Counted from the stretch's first letter, positions 27,135 through 36,614 are shown. The stretch is 64,000 nucleotides of DNA from Flavobacterium gyeonganense (GCF_029625295.1 NZ_CP121112.1:4278001-4342000); one strand, 5' to 3'. Translations and numbers: made by a program. The notes: a model not told the origin generated them from the sequence alone.

Positions 27135-28202
27135 TTAAGACTTATAATCATGAAACGCATCCAGAATTAATTTATTTTCAACAGATTGATTAATTTTTAT
27201 CTTTCCGATGCCTTCAATAAGTGCAAACTGAATTAAACCGTACTCATTTTTTTTGTCGTGGATAAGTAATTCTAGTATCGGCTCGATGTCTTCTTCTTCA
27301 AATTTTACATCATCATAAATACCTTTAATTGCCGTTTTGATTTCGGCATATTCTTCAGCTGAAATGAGGTTTTTATGTAATGAAATATAACTTTCCAGAA
27401 TCATTCCCACAGCAATGGCTTCACCATGAAGCAATGTTGTTTTATGTTCGCTTTCTAAAAAGTAGCCTTCGATAGCATGCCCTAAAGTATGCCCGAAATT
27501 TAATGCTTTGCGTATGTTTTTCTCAGTTGGATCCTGAATTACGATTTCATTTTTGATTTCAACAGAGCGATAAATCAGTTCATCAAAATCTGCGTAATCT
27601 ATGGATTGTAAATCTAAAAATTGTTGCCAATACGCAGCATCATAGATAAGACCGTGTTTGAGCATTTCTGCCAGACCGGAACGCATTTCGCTTTGTGGTA
27701 AAGTTTCAAGATACTGCGTGTCAATCAAAACCATTTGAGGTACATTAATTACGCCAATCTGATTTTTAAGATTTCCTAAATCAACTCCGGTTTTTCCCCC
27801 AACAGAAGCATCTACCATAGATAATAAAGTGGTTGGAATATTGATGAAATTTACTCCGCGTTTAAATGTAGAAGCCACAAAACCTCCTAAATCTGTGACA
27901 ACACCTCCGCCAAGATTAATGACAATTGATTTTCTGTCTGCACCTAATTCGGTGAGTACATTCCATACTTCAATACAGGTTTCGATATTTTTATTGGCTT
28001 CTCCAGATTCAAATTCTATAATTTCAATTGTCAAATTGGTTTCCAGTAAAGGCAAAAATTTAGGCAAACAATGCTCATTTGTTTTATCATCAACAATAAT
28101 AAAAATAGTAGAGTATTTATTCTCTTTTAAATGGTTGTTTAAAGCTTCGTATGCATTTTGGTTAAAATGGACTAAATAATTATTTGCTTGAATAGATTGC
28201 AT
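27135..28202 (-). CDS. aroB: 3-dehydroquinate synthase
   Basis: About 355 residues from MQSIQANNYLVHF (an ATG 12 codons upstream at 28238 is the alternative). Second step of the shikimate pathway. NAD-binding GGGVVTDLGGFVASTFKRG, NIPTTLLSMVDASVGGKTGVDLG, KNQIG, and the zinc ligands AEMLKHG, FGHTLGHAIEG and LLHGEAIAVGM are all present. Divergent from proline dehydrogenase. Confidence 0.95.
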   Translation of the reverse strand: MQSIQANNYLVHFNQNAYEALNNHLKENKYSTIFIIVDDKTNEHCLPKFLPLLETNLTIEIIEFESGEANKNIETCIEVWNVLTELGADRKSIVINLGGGVVTDLGGFVASTFKRGVNFINIPTTLLSMVDASVGGKTGVDLGNLKNQIGVINVPQMVLIDTQYLETLPQSEMRSGLAEMLKHGLIYDAAYWQQFLDLQSIDYADFDELIYRSVEIKNEIVIQDPTEKNIRKALNFGHTLGHAIEGYFLESEHKTTLLHGEAIAVGMILESYISLHKNLISAEEYAEIKTAIKGIYDDVKFEEEDIEPILELLIHDKKNEYGLIQFALIEGIGKIKINQSVENKLILDAFHDYKS

Positions 28203-28466
28203 AATTCTTTGGTTAATTGAATCCGCAAAATAAGGCATTTTAAACTAAATAATATTCAAAACCTGAGTCTAATTTGTTTAAAAAATGAGCTTTGATATTA
28301 ATTCAGGCAGAATTTCTGATTGGCGATACTGCAAAAATATTTGGTTGATTTTTTTGCTTATTCCTTATAATAGATTAATAAAGACTTGATATTTATAATT
28401 CTAGCTGTTATGTTATAATTTTTTAAAAATATAGTTGTTTTGTTAAATAATATTCAAAACACTCTT

Positions 28467-28474
28467 TATCTTTG
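28467..28474 (+). promoter_or_regulatory. -7 element of proline dehydrogenase (TATCTTTG)
   Basis: TATCTTTG, 17 bases before the ATG at 28492; TTTTG about 24 bases further upstream may act as the -33 element. Confidence 0.6.
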
Positions 28475-28491
28475 CCTCAAAACTAAACTTA

Positions 28492-29661
28492 ATGGAAAAA
28501 ATATTCGATAATACTCAGGTTGCCTTTTCGTTAAAAAGCGATACAGAACTTGACAGGGCTTACTTTCTTTTTAAAATGATTGACAGCGAACCTTTGGTTA
28601 GGATAGGAACAGCGGTTACTAATTTTGCTATTAAAGCGCATCTTCCGGTAGAAGGTTTGATCCGTGCCACTGTATTTGATCATTTTTGCGGCGGTATAAA
28701 CGAACACGACTGTTTAACTGTAGTGGATAAAATGTTTATCAAAGGGGTTTCATCTGTATTAGATTATTCAGTTGAAGGAAAAGAAGAAGAAGTACAATTT
28801 GATGCTGCTTTAGAAATGACATTAAAAACTATTGAATTTGCAAAAGAACGCCTTGCGATTCCGTTTGCAGTATTTAAGCCAACAGGTTTAGGACGTTTTG
28901 AATTGTATGAGAAATTAGGCGAAAAACAAACTTTAAATGCTGCTGAACAAGAAGAGTGGAATAGAGTTGTAACTCGTTTTGACCAGGTATGCAGTGAAGC
29001 ACATAAAAAAGATGTAGCATTATTAATTGATGGGGAAGAAAGCTGGATGCAGGATGCAGCTGATGATTTAGTTACCGAAATGATGCGTAAATACAATAAA
29101 GAAAAAGCAATTGTATTTAATACGTTACAAATGTATCGTTGGGATCGTTTGGATTATTTGAAAAAACTGCATGAGGTTGCTAAAAATGAAGACTTTTTTA
29201 TTGGAATGAAATTAGTTCGTGGTGCTTATATGGAAAAAGAAAACAAAAGGGCGGAAGAAAAGGGATATGTTTCGCCAATTTGTGTTTCTAAAGAAGCTAC
29301 GGATGAAAATTATGATGCAGCAGTACTTTATATGTTGGAACATCTTGACAAAATGTCAATTTTTGCTGGAACCCACAATGAATTGAGTTCTTATAAACTA
29401 ATGGAATTGATGCAACAAAAAGGAATTTCAAAAAGTGATAACAGAATTTGGTTTGGACAATTATACGGAATGAGTGATAACATCAGTTATAATCTTGCAG
29501 AGAATGGATATAATGTTGCAAAATATTTGCCTTTCGGACCTGTAAAAGACGTGATGCCGTACCTGATTCGCCGCGCTGAAGAAAATACTTCTGTAGCCGG
29601 ACAAACGAGCCGTGAATTGTCTATGATTAAGGCTGAACGTAAAAGAAGAAAAGAAAAATAA
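28492..29661 (+). CDS. Proline dehydrogenase (monofunctional)
   Basis: 389 residues. FAD-dependent TIM barrel oxidising proline to pyrroline-5-carboxylate. Conserved segments: VFKPTGLGRFELYEKL, LLIDGEESWMQDAAD, NTLQMYRWDRLDYL, GMKLVRGAYMEKENKRAEEKGY, FAGTHNELSSYKLM and the C-terminal YLPFGPVKDVMPYLIRRAEENTS with its substrate-binding arginines. There is no DNA-binding or P5C dehydrogenase domain, as usual outside proteobacterial PutA. Confidence 0.95.
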   Translation: MEKIFDNTQVAFSLKSDTELDRAYFLFKMIDSEPLVRIGTAVTNFAIKAHLPVEGLIRATVFDHFCGGINEHDCLTVVDKMFIKGVSSVLDYSVEGKEEEVQFDAALEMTLKTIEFAKERLAIPFAVFKPTGLGRFELYEKLGEKQTLNAAEQEEWNRVVTRFDQVCSEAHKKDVALLIDGEESWMQDAADDLVTEMMRKYNKEKAIVFNTLQMYRWDRLDYLKKLHEVAKNEDFFIGMKLVRGAYMEKENKRAEEKGYVSPICVSKEATDENYDAAVLYMLEHLDKMSIFAGTHNELSSYKLMELMQQKGISKSDNRIWFGQLYGMSDNISYNLAENGYNVAKYLPFGPVKDVMPYLIRRAEENTSVAGQTSRELSMIKAERKRRKEK

Positions 29662-29683
29662 AACGATATAGGCTCTTAAATAC

Positions 29684-29714
29684 AACCGTCTCACAATCTG
29701 AGACGGTTTTTTTA
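29684..29714 (+). terminator. Terminator of proline dehydrogenase gene
   Basis: AACCGTCTCA/TGAGACGGTT arms around CAATC, then T run. Confidence 0.9.
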
Positions 29715-29820
29715 AGCTTATTTTTTTGATAGCTATTTCGTAACATTTACTTAAATAATAAAACACAAAGAGTTAATCATAACGTAACTATTACATCAAA
29801 TGCAAATTTTAACTGTTGGA

Positions 29821-29828
29821 TACATTTG
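29821..29828 (+). promoter_or_regulatory. -7 element (TACATTTG) upstream of 29855 gene
   Basis: TACATTTG, 26 bases before the ATG at 29855 and just after the alternative ATG at 29816, so it favours the later start. Confidence 0.45.
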
Positions 29829-29854
29829 TATCGAATTTAAAATTTACTCTGAAT

Positions 29855-32554
29855 ATGATAAAATCTTTACTATTAAATCCACACAACGCTGTAACCAATT
29901 TTAAGCCTGAATTGCTTCGTAATTTGAGAACAGGATTATTTACGATTATGGTAATATTAGCGTTTAATCAAAATAGTATTGCCCAGACTGTAGATCTTTC
30001 GACTTACGTCAGAGTGGGTCGATACGATTTGCCTGAACCAACGAGAACAGCACATCCAACAAATAATTTACTTGCACAGGAAGCTTCAGGAGTAACCTAC
30101 AACTGGGATACCAATACTCTTTTTATTGTTGGAGACGGAACTACCTCTGTTACTCAGGTGTCACTGACAGGACAATTTATCGATACTATGACACTGGCTC
30201 AGGGAAGCAGCCCTCAGGGAACTGATTTTTATGACTCTGAAGGAATTACTTATATAGGTAATGGTCAGTTTGTAATGACTGAAGAGCGTGACAGACAAGT
30301 AGTTTTGTTTACTTATGCAGCGGGAACAACACTTACCAGGAGCAATACAAAAACAGTAAAATTAGGAACATTTGTGAATAATACAGGAATAGAAGGGCTT
30401 TCTTATGATCCGTTGACTAATGGTTATATAGTTTTAAAAGAGATATCTCCAATGGGAATTTTCCAGACAGGAATTGATTTTAATGCAGGAACTGCAACAA
30501 ATGGTTCTGCTACAACAGATAATTCTGTTAATCTTTTCGATCCTGCTTTGTTAGGGTTTTCAGATGTTGCCGATGTTTTTGCTTTATCGAATTTGCCGGC
30601 ACTAAATGGCCAGCCTTTATATAATAATTTACTGGTATTGAGTCAGGAAAATGCAAAAGTGGTAAATATAGACCGAAATGGCGTAATTTCAAGTACTTTA
30701 ACTATCGTGTCAGATCCGGGAAATCCTTTAGATGCTGCTAATCAGCAACATGAAGGGATGACCATGGACCGTAATGGTAATTTGTATATAGTTAACGAAA
30801 ATGGAGGTGGAGATATTGATCATCCGCAGCTTTGGGTGTATGCTCCTTCAGCATTGCCAAATCAGGCACCGACAGCTGTTACTTTAGCAAATACAACAAA
30901 TTCAGTTTTAGAAAATACAACGACTACACCTGCAGTTAAAATTTCAGATATTTTGGTTACAGATGATGGATTAGGTACAAACACGTTATCATTATCAGGT
31001 GCAGATGCAGGTTCTTTTCAAATCATTGGTTCAACTTTATATATCAAAGCAGGAGCAGTATTGGATTATGAAACTAAAACGAGTTACAGTGTGACTATCA
31101 ATGTAGATGACACAACTGTTGGTTCAACTCCTGATGCATCTGTTAACTTTACCTTGTCAGTTACAGATGTAGTTAATGAAGTAGCACCAATTGCAACAGT
31201 AAGCATTACAGAAGTAGCACCCTGGTCCAGCAGCATTGATCCAATTAAAGCCGATTGGTTTGAAGTAACAAACAACGGAACAACTGATCTTGATATTACA
31301 GGGTGGAAAGTTGATGACGATTCTAAAGCATTTTCTTCCGCTTTAGCTTTAAATGGAATTACCACTATTAAACCGGGAGAATCTGTAATTTTCCTAGAAA
31401 CAACTGCTGCAAATAACACAACTGTAATCGCTAACTTCAAGTCAGTTTGGTTTGGAAGTAATGTACCGGCAGGTTTACAAGTTGGAAGTTACACTGGCGG
31501 TTCAATAGGTTTAAGTTCAGGAGGCGATCAGGTAAATTTATTTGATGCAAGTGGAAATCTTAAAGCAAATATTATTTTTAAAACATCAACTACCAATGTA
31601 ACATTTAATAATGCAGCCAGTCTCAACAACGCTGAAATTTCAACATTAAGTCAGGTTGGTGTTAATGATGCTTTTGCAGCTAAAAATGATGCGAATCAAA
31701 TTGGTTCTCCAGGAACTACAGGAAAATTATTTATCTCTGAAGTGGCGCCATGGTCAAGCGGTGACAGCCCTGTAGGAGCTGACTGGTTTGAAATTACGAA
31801 TACTAAAGCAGTACCGGTTGATATTACAGGCTGGAAAGTTGATGATAATTCACAGTCTCCTGCAGCTGCCGTTGTATTAAACGGAATTACAAGCATTAAT
31901 CCGGGAGAATCTGTAATATTTATTGAGACTGCCGATTTAGCAGGAAAAACGACAGAATTTTTAAATAACTGGTTTGGAGTAAATCGTCCGGCAGGCTTGA
32001 GAATTGGAAATTATACGGGTTCCGGAATTGGTTTAGGGGCAAGTGGTGATCAGGTAAATCTATATAATGCTACAAGCAGTACACCAGTAACTTCTGTATT
32101 GTTCGGGGCTTCATCTACAGGAACTTTTAGAACATTTAATAATACTGAGGGACTTGCAACCATAACTACACCTATTACACAATTAAGTGTAGTAGGTATT
32201 AACGGAGCATTTGTTGCTGCTAATAGCAGTACAGAAATTGGTTCTCCTGGTGTTTTTGTTAAAACAAGCCCTAATTTAGGTGTTGAGAACCCTTCGGAAA
32301 TAAATACTTTTAGAGTAGTAGCTTATCCGGTTCCTTACAGTTCAGTTTTCCAATTAGATTTAGGAACACTTAGTAATGATAGTGTTGTAATAAAAGTATA
32401 TGATATGAATGGAAGACAGTTAGATGCTTATGAGTTCAACGATATCAACGAAGCGCAAAATCAAAGAATAGGAAGTGATTATGCAATCGGTATTTATAAT
32501 GTTATTGTAATTCAGGGAGGAAATAGTAAAACAATCCGTGTGATTAAGAAATAA
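29855..32554 (+). CDS. T9SS-exported SdiA-regulated/lamin-tail protein
   Basis: About 899 residues. An unusually long signal region (hydrophobic core LFTIMVILAFNQ, cleavage after SIAQ near 44) precedes a beta-propeller of the SdiA-regulated type (~50-335; EASGVTYNWDTNTLFIVGDG, EGITYIGNGQFVMTEERDR, NQQHEGMTMDRNGNLYIVNENGG). A cadherin-like module follows (~340-440), then two tandem lamin-tail domains (~449-615 and ~624-800; both start SEVAPWSS or TEVAPWSS and contain DITGWKVDD). The C-terminal T9SS type A sorting domain (~818-899) ends KTIRVIKK. Probably a surface or secreted protein; the phytase/esterase-like propeller has no assigned activity. Monocistronic. Confidence 0.88.
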   Translation: MIKSLLLNPHNAVTNFKPELLRNLRTGLFTIMVILAFNQNSIAQTVDLSTYVRVGRYDLPEPTRTAHPTNNLLAQEASGVTYNWDTNTLFIVGDGTTSVTQVSLTGQFIDTMTLAQGSSPQGTDFYDSEGITYIGNGQFVMTEERDRQVVLFTYAAGTTLTRSNTKTVKLGTFVNNTGIEGLSYDPLTNGYIVLKEISPMGIFQTGIDFNAGTATNGSATTDNSVNLFDPALLGFSDVADVFALSNLPALNGQPLYNNLLVLSQENAKVVNIDRNGVISSTLTIVSDPGNPLDAANQQHEGMTMDRNGNLYIVNENGGGDIDHPQLWVYAPSALPNQAPTAVTLANTTNSVLENTTTTPAVKISDILVTDDGLGTNTLSLSGADAGSFQIIGSTLYIKAGAVLDYETKTSYSVTINVDDTTVGSTPDASVNFTLSVTDVVNEVAPIATVSITEVAPWSSSIDPIKADWFEVTNNGTTDLDITGWKVDDDSKAFSSALALNGITTIKPGESVIFLETTAANNTTVIANFKSVWFGSNVPAGLQVGSYTGGSIGLSSGGDQVNLFDASGNLKANIIFKTSTTNVTFNNAASLNNAEISTLSQVGVNDAFAAKNDANQIGSPGTTGKLFISEVAPWSSGDSPVGADWFEITNTKAVPVDITGWKVDDNSQSPAAAVVLNGITSINPGESVIFIETADLAGKTTEFLNNWFGVNRPAGLRIGNYTGSGIGLGASGDQVNLYNATSSTPVTSVLFGASSTGTFRTFNNTEGLATITTPITQLSVVGINGAFVAANSSTEIGSPGVFVKTSPNLGVENPSEINTFRVVAYPVPYSSVFQLDLGTLSNDSVVIKVYDMNGRQLDAYEFNDINEAQNQRIGSDYAIGIYNVIVIQGGNSKTIRVIKK

Positions 32555-32576
32555 TATCAAAATATTTGCCAATGAA

Positions 32577-32608
32577 AAAGCCGTTTCAAATAAACTGAAA
32601 CGGCTTCT
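32577..32608. terminator. Terminator between T9SS protein and purU
   Basis: AAGCCGTTTCA/TGAAACGGCTT arms with short T-rich tail; serves convergent genes. Confidence 0.85.
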
Positions 32609-32622
32609 TTAATTTTATAATT

Positions 32623-33477
32623 TTAAGAAAAAACTACAGTTTTATTACTATAAACCATTGTTTTGCGTTCTGCATGCAATTTTATGGCTCTTGCCAAAAC
32701 GATTCGTTCAAGATCACGTCCTTTCATAATAAAGTCTTCAACAGAATGGATATGAGAAACACGTGCAATATCCTGTTCAATAATCGGACCTTCGTCTAAT
32801 TCTTCTGTTACGTAATGACTCGTGGCGCCAATAATTTTCACTCCTCTTTTAAATGCCGAATGATACGGTTTTGCTCCCGGGAATGCCGGTAAGAACGAAT
32901 GGTGAATATTGATGATTTTGTTTTCGTAAAGTGAAATCAAACCAGGTGTGATAATCTGCATATAACGCGCCAAAACAATAAAATTGATTTGATATCTTTT
33001 TAAAAGTTCAATTTGTTTGGCTTCACCTTCTTCCTTATTTTCTTTTGTAAAAGGAACACAGTGAAATGGAATATCAAAACGTTCTGCAATAGAACGTAAA
33101 TCATTATGATTACTGATAATTACCGGAATTTCGACATTCAGTTCACCGGCACTGTAACGTCCTAAAATATCAAACAGACAGTGATCGTATTTAGATACAA
33201 ACAAAGCCATTTTAGGTTTCTGCTCCTGATTGTATAAATCCCAGGACATATCAAAATCGGCTGCAATGGTTTGGTTAAAATCGTCTTTTATGGCTTCGAT
33301 ACTGATATTGTGATTTGTTAAGTCGCATTCCAATCGCATAAAAAAGACATTTTGTTCTGTATCCACATGCTGATCGATGTATGTAATATTCCCTTCTACT
33401 TTCGCAATAAAAGCTGTTACTGCAGCAATAATTCCTTTTTGATCCTTGCAGTGAATCAGAATAGTTATTTTTTGCAT
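32623..33477 (-). CDS. purU: Formyltetrahydrofolate deformylase
   Basis: 284 residues. N-terminal ACT domain (ITILIHCKDQKGIIAAVTAFI) and C-terminal formyltransferase-like domain (MALFVSKYDHCLFDIL, ISNHNDLRSIAERFDIPF). Catalytic block INIHHSFLPAFPGAKPYHSAFKRGVKIIGATSHYV and downstream DEGPIIEQD supply Asn/His/Asp. Releases formate from 10-formyl-THF to balance the one-carbon pool; glyA elsewhere in the window feeds the same pool. Confidence 0.93.
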   Translation of the reverse strand: MQKITILIHCKDQKGIIAAVTAFIAKVEGNITYIDQHVDTEQNVFFMRLECDLTNHNISIEAIKDDFNQTIAADFDMSWDLYNQEQKPKMALFVSKYDHCLFDILGRYSAGELNVEIPVIISNHNDLRSIAERFDIPFHCVPFTKENKEEGEAKQIELLKRYQINFIVLARYMQIITPGLISLYENKIINIHHSFLPAFPGAKPYHSAFKRGVKIIGATSHYVTEELDEGPIIEQDIARVSHIHSVEDFIMKGRDLERIVLARAIKLHAERKTMVYSNKTVVFS

Positions 33478-33506
33478 TATAAATTTTTGGTTAATAGGTT
33501 AATGGC

Positions 33507-34226
33507 TTATTTCTTGTCCTGCATAGCAAAAACACTTTTTAGCAACGGTGTTGTTCTTGCACTGATATTATTGCGAATTTCCTTTTCTTCCACAGCAATC
33601 ATTTTAAAAACGCCGGCTAAAGCCTGATTGGTTGTGTAATCTGTCAGATCAGGATTTACTTTTTTTACCAGTGGAATCGTGTTATATTTTGTAATGATTT
33701 TTGTCCATACAGCATCGGCACCTACTTTTTCAAAAGAATTTTTAATTACCGGATTAAATTTGGAATATAAAGCAGTTGTAGTGCTACCTTGTAAATAATT
33801 TGTTGCAGCACTATCATTGCCTAATAAAATATTTTTGGCATCAGTAAAAGTCATGTTTCTTACTGCCGAAACAAAGATAGGAGTGGCTTCTTTTACTGCG
33901 TCTTCTGCAGCGCGGTTCAGCATTTTAATACCTTCATCAGCCAGGGAGCTAAGACCAACTTTTCGTAAAGTGGCATCTACCTTTTGCAATTCTGCAGGCA
34001 TCAGAATTTTTACTGCTTCATTTTTATAGAAGCCATCAACAGCTGTCAGTTTGCTCACCTGCTGTGTAATTCCTTTGTTTAAAGCTTCTTTTAAGCCCGA
34101 AGCGATATCTACACCGCCAACTCCCGGGATTTGCGAAGATATTTGCGGTAACTGATTTAAAGTTTGTTGTACCTGTGCACAGGAATTAAGAGAAAATGCT
34201 ACGGCAAGAAGTAATATCTTTTTCAT
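33507..34226 (-). CDS. DUF4197 secreted protein
   Basis: 239 residues. Signal peptide or lipobox (LLAVAFSLNSCAQ, Cys near 16) and an all-helical DUF4197 domain: GLKEALNKGITQQVSKL, GFYKNEAVKILMPAELQKVDATLRKVG, FTDAKNILLGNDSAATNYLQ. Probably a periplasmic or outer-membrane lipoprotein of unknown role. Close to purU (29 nt) on the same strand, with its own TATTTTTG element at 34249-34256. Confidence 0.88.
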   Translation of the reverse strand: MKKILLLAVAFSLNSCAQVQQTLNQLPQISSQIPGVGGVDIASGLKEALNKGITQQVSKLTAVDGFYKNEAVKILMPAELQKVDATLRKVGLSSLADEGIKMLNRAAEDAVKEATPIFVSAVRNMTFTDAKNILLGNDSAATNYLQGSTTTALYSKFNPVIKNSFEKVGADAVWTKIITKYNTIPLVKKVNPDLTDYTTNQALAGVFKMIAVEEKEIRNNISARTTPLLKSVFAMQDKK

Positions 34227-34248
34227 TAAATGGGGTTTTATTAAGTTT

Positions 34249-34256
34249 CAAAAATA
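34249..34256 (-). promoter_or_regulatory. -7 element of DUF4197 gene (TATTTTTG)
   Basis: TATTTTTG on the minus strand, 22 bases before the ATG at 34226. Confidence 0.55.
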
Positions 34257-34327
34257 CTACTTATTCAAAAACAAAGCCACAATTTTATTTCAGGAGCATA
34301 AACATTTTGTTTCATAATTAACTTTTG

Positions 34328-34390
34328 TCCCGCTGTCCACTAAATTCCGCGCAAAAAAAAGCGCGGGATATCGTTTCCATCGGGGCTAGG
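34328..34390 (+). repeat. Dispersed hairpin element, copy 2
   Basis: CCGCTGTCCACTAAA, hairpin CCGCGC (34347-34352)/GCGCGG (34361-34366) with A8 loop, then TCGTTTCCATCGGGGCTAGG. The flanks align with the element at 4636-4703 but the hairpin sequence is different. Sits in the 265-bp gap between the DUF4197 and pectate lyase genes. Confidence 0.65.
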
Positions 34391-34437
34391 TTAGAAATTT
34401 TAGTTTCATCAGACGTCTTCAAAAGATTCATAAAAAA

Positions 34438-34467
34438 CAAAAAAGCTACCCACTTTGGATAGCTTTT
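34438..34467 (-). terminator. Terminator of pectate lyase gene
   Basis: AAAAGCTA/TAGCTTTT arms with T run on the minus strand. Confidence 0.8.
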
Positions 34468-34491
34468 ATAGAACAATTTTTTTATACTTAG

Positions 34492-35595
34492 TTAGAATGA
34501 ACCGCAAATGTTACCTGAAAATGTAGCTCCAGCATTGGCAGAAACATCAGATTTAACAGCAGACGCAGCAATTTTTACAATGGTATAAGGAGGTGTAAAA
34601 GCGGTGTTTTGTCCTGTTTTATTACCAGTTGTATTAGTGAAAACATTTCCGGACGTTACACTTACAGCAGTGAAACCAGTCATTAGGTCAATTGGGTTTT
34701 TTACATTTTCAAACACATTGTCTTCAACTTTGATATTGGCTTCAAAACCTGCGGCAATACATTTGTTGCTAACAGAACTGTTGAAATAACTGTTAACAAT
34801 ATGTACTTTACCAAATCGAACTCTAGGCATTCTTTCTTTACATCCGCTAGCCCACCAGCAACGTGCAAATGTGATTCTTAATTTGCCACGATCTGCAGTA
34901 GCCCCATCGCTTGAACCAATTAAGTTAGAATATCTGTGGTCATCTGAACCACCTGAACCACCTGCTCTTGGAGCTTTAAGGTAGGTGAATTTTGAATATG
35001 AAACCGTTATGTAATCAGATTGGTTTTTAATATCAAAGTTTCCGTCAACACCGTCTCTGAATTCACAATGGTCAACCCATACATTCTGACAGTTGTCAAG
35101 AATTACATTATCCCAGCCATCAGTATCATAAGCGCCCGGGCCTTCGAAAATAAGGTTTCTGATAATCAGGTTTTTACATCTTTTAATGTTGATTATTCCT
35201 GAACCATCTTTAGTCTGGTTTGTCGATACCAGTTTTGCACCGCTGGTGCCGTAAATAGTTTTGCCAGTCTGGTCTTGTAATGATAATCGGGCTGAAACAG
35301 TGATAGTACCGGACACTTTGATCACTTTTACTGAACTGCTTTCAATAGCTGATTTCAATTGTGCATAAGTGGTTACTGTTGTCTCTGCAGATGTGCCTCC
35401 TCCGGTTGTGCTTCCGTTTTGAGAAGCCCATCCCGGCACTTCAGAGCAAACCCCAACTTTTGAAGTTGAAGCAGAAACTGTCTCCTGGGTACTTAGGACA
35501 GCGTTGTCAGCATTTTGATCATCATCTGTGTTACAGGCTGCAAAACTCAAGGTAATCGCAAATAGCGAAATCGCAAATTTGGTTTTAAAATTCAT
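34492..35595 (-). CDS. Pectate lyase lipoprotein, polysaccharide lyase family 1
   Basis: 367 residues. Type II signal peptide with lipobox SFAAC (Cys21) followed by NTDDDQ, an acidic stretch like the surface-lipoprotein export signals of Bacteroidota. Mature right-handed beta-helix: SGTITVSARLSLQDQTGKTIYG, NLIIRNLIFEGPG, VWVDHCEFRDGVDGNFDIK (Ca2+ and vWiDH region), YSNLIGSSDG and ARCWWASGCKERMPRVRFGKVHIVNSYF (catalytic Arg in RMPRVRFG). Cleaves polygalacturonate by beta-elimination. It stands alone, with no SusC/SusD pair nearby. Confidence 0.9.
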   Translation of the reverse strand: MNFKTKFAISLFAITLSFAACNTDDDQNADNAVLSTQETVSASTSKVGVCSEVPGWASQNGSTTGGGTSAETTVTTYAQLKSAIESSSVKVIKVSGTITVSARLSLQDQTGKTIYGTSGAKLVSTNQTKDGSGIINIKRCKNLIIRNLIFEGPGAYDTDGWDNVILDNCQNVWVDHCEFRDGVDGNFDIKNQSDYITVSYSKFTYLKAPRAGGSGGSDDHRYSNLIGSSDGATADRGKLRITFARCWWASGCKERMPRVRFGKVHIVNSYFNSSVSNKCIAAGFEANIKVEDNVFENVKNPIDLMTGFTAVSVTSGNVFTNTTGNKTGQNTAFTPPYTIVKIAASAVKSDVSANAGATFSGNICGSF

Positions 35596-35748
35596 AATGG
35601 TTTTTTGTTTGGTTATTACTACATTTTATAGTAATGCAAAGATGTTGATTAAATCCTACACGAATATTGAACTTGTTCAATTATTTTGTAATTAATTTGA
35701 ATATTTGATTTTTTTTGTATAATTATTCTGAGTATAATATAATTTTTA

Positions 35749-35756
35749 TATTTTTG
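35749..35756 (+). promoter_or_regulatory. -7 element upstream of Crp/Fnr gene (TATTTTTG)
   Basis: TATTTTTG, 77 bases before the ATG at 35834. Confidence 0.4.
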
Positions 35757-35833
35757 CGTAATCGATTACATTATTTAAATTCACTCCCAAATTTTAGAAT
35801 TTTAGAAATTTTAATTAAGAAATAATTAAAAGT

Positions 35834-36403
35834 ATGTACGAAGAACTAAGGCAGAATATTGAAAGAAAAATTACTCTTACAGACGAAGAGTGGAAATTAA
35901 TATTGGATAAAACAGAATTTATTAAATTAAAAAAGAATGAGTTTTTGCAAATCCAGGACTCTAATAATTCTTACGAAGGTTTTATTCTGAACGGGGCATT
36001 TAAGACTTATATTTTGAATGAAAACGGAACAGAAACTGTCATTTTCTTTTCATTTGAAAACGAATGGATATGCGACCTGGAAAGTTTTTATTATCATAAA
36101 TTGACTAAATATAACATAAAAGCGATTGAAGATAGTGAGATATTAGTAATTAATAAATCCAATAAAATGCTTTTATTTAAACAAGTTCCAAAATTGATTC
36201 AATTTCATATTTTAATGGTTGAAAGGGCAAATATCGCCATACAGGAAAGATTGGTTGATGTTTTAAATAAAACTTCAAAGCAACGTTATATTGAGTTTGT
36301 AAAGAAATATCCGCAAAAGACCCAAAAAATAAACAATAAAAATTTGTCTTCTTATTTGGGAGTAACACATGAATTTTTATCGAAAATCAAAAAAAGTTTT
36401 TAA
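35834..36403 (+). CDS. Crp/Fnr-family transcriptional regulator
   Basis: 189 residues. N-terminal cyclic-nucleotide-binding-type beta-roll (LKKNEFLQIQDSNNSYEGFILNGAFKTYI, GTETVIFFSFENEWICDLESF) and a degenerate winged helix at the C-terminus (QRYIEFVKKYPQKTQKINNKNLSSYLGVTHEFLSKIKK). Ligand unknown; the cAMP-contact residues of Crp are not recognisable. No obvious partner gene; the 20-bp palindrome 30 bp downstream could be a binding site for this or another regulator. Confidence 0.88.
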   Translation: MYEELRQNIERKITLTDEEWKLILDKTEFIKLKKNEFLQIQDSNNSYEGFILNGAFKTYILNENGTETVIFFSFENEWICDLESFYYHKLTKYNIKAIEDSEILVINKSNKMLLFKQVPKLIQFHILMVERANIAIQERLVDVLNKTSKQRYIEFVKKYPQKTQKINNKNLSSYLGVTHEFLSKIKKSF

Positions 36404-36431
36404 TCTTAAACAAATAAGCTAAAAACCTCAT

Positions 36432-36451
36432 TTAGTTTATTAATAAACTAA
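36432..36451. promoter_or_regulatory. 20-bp perfect palindrome (possible operator)
   Basis: TTAGTTTATT followed directly by its complement AATAAACTAA, between the Crp/Fnr gene and the acyl-CoA mutase gene. It has no T run and little GC, so an operator is likelier than a terminator. Unproven. Confidence 0.35.
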
Positions 36452-36614
36452 TTGGCTTAAAATCAATATTTTATTTATTGTTTAAAATGTATTTTGGATG
36501 ATAGGGATTTTGTATGCCTGAAAAGTAATTGTTTTTTGTTAACATAAAACTATCGTTTCATTGAATTGATGAAATATTTTGTAAATTGTACTATAAAATT
36601 ATCATATTCTCAAA

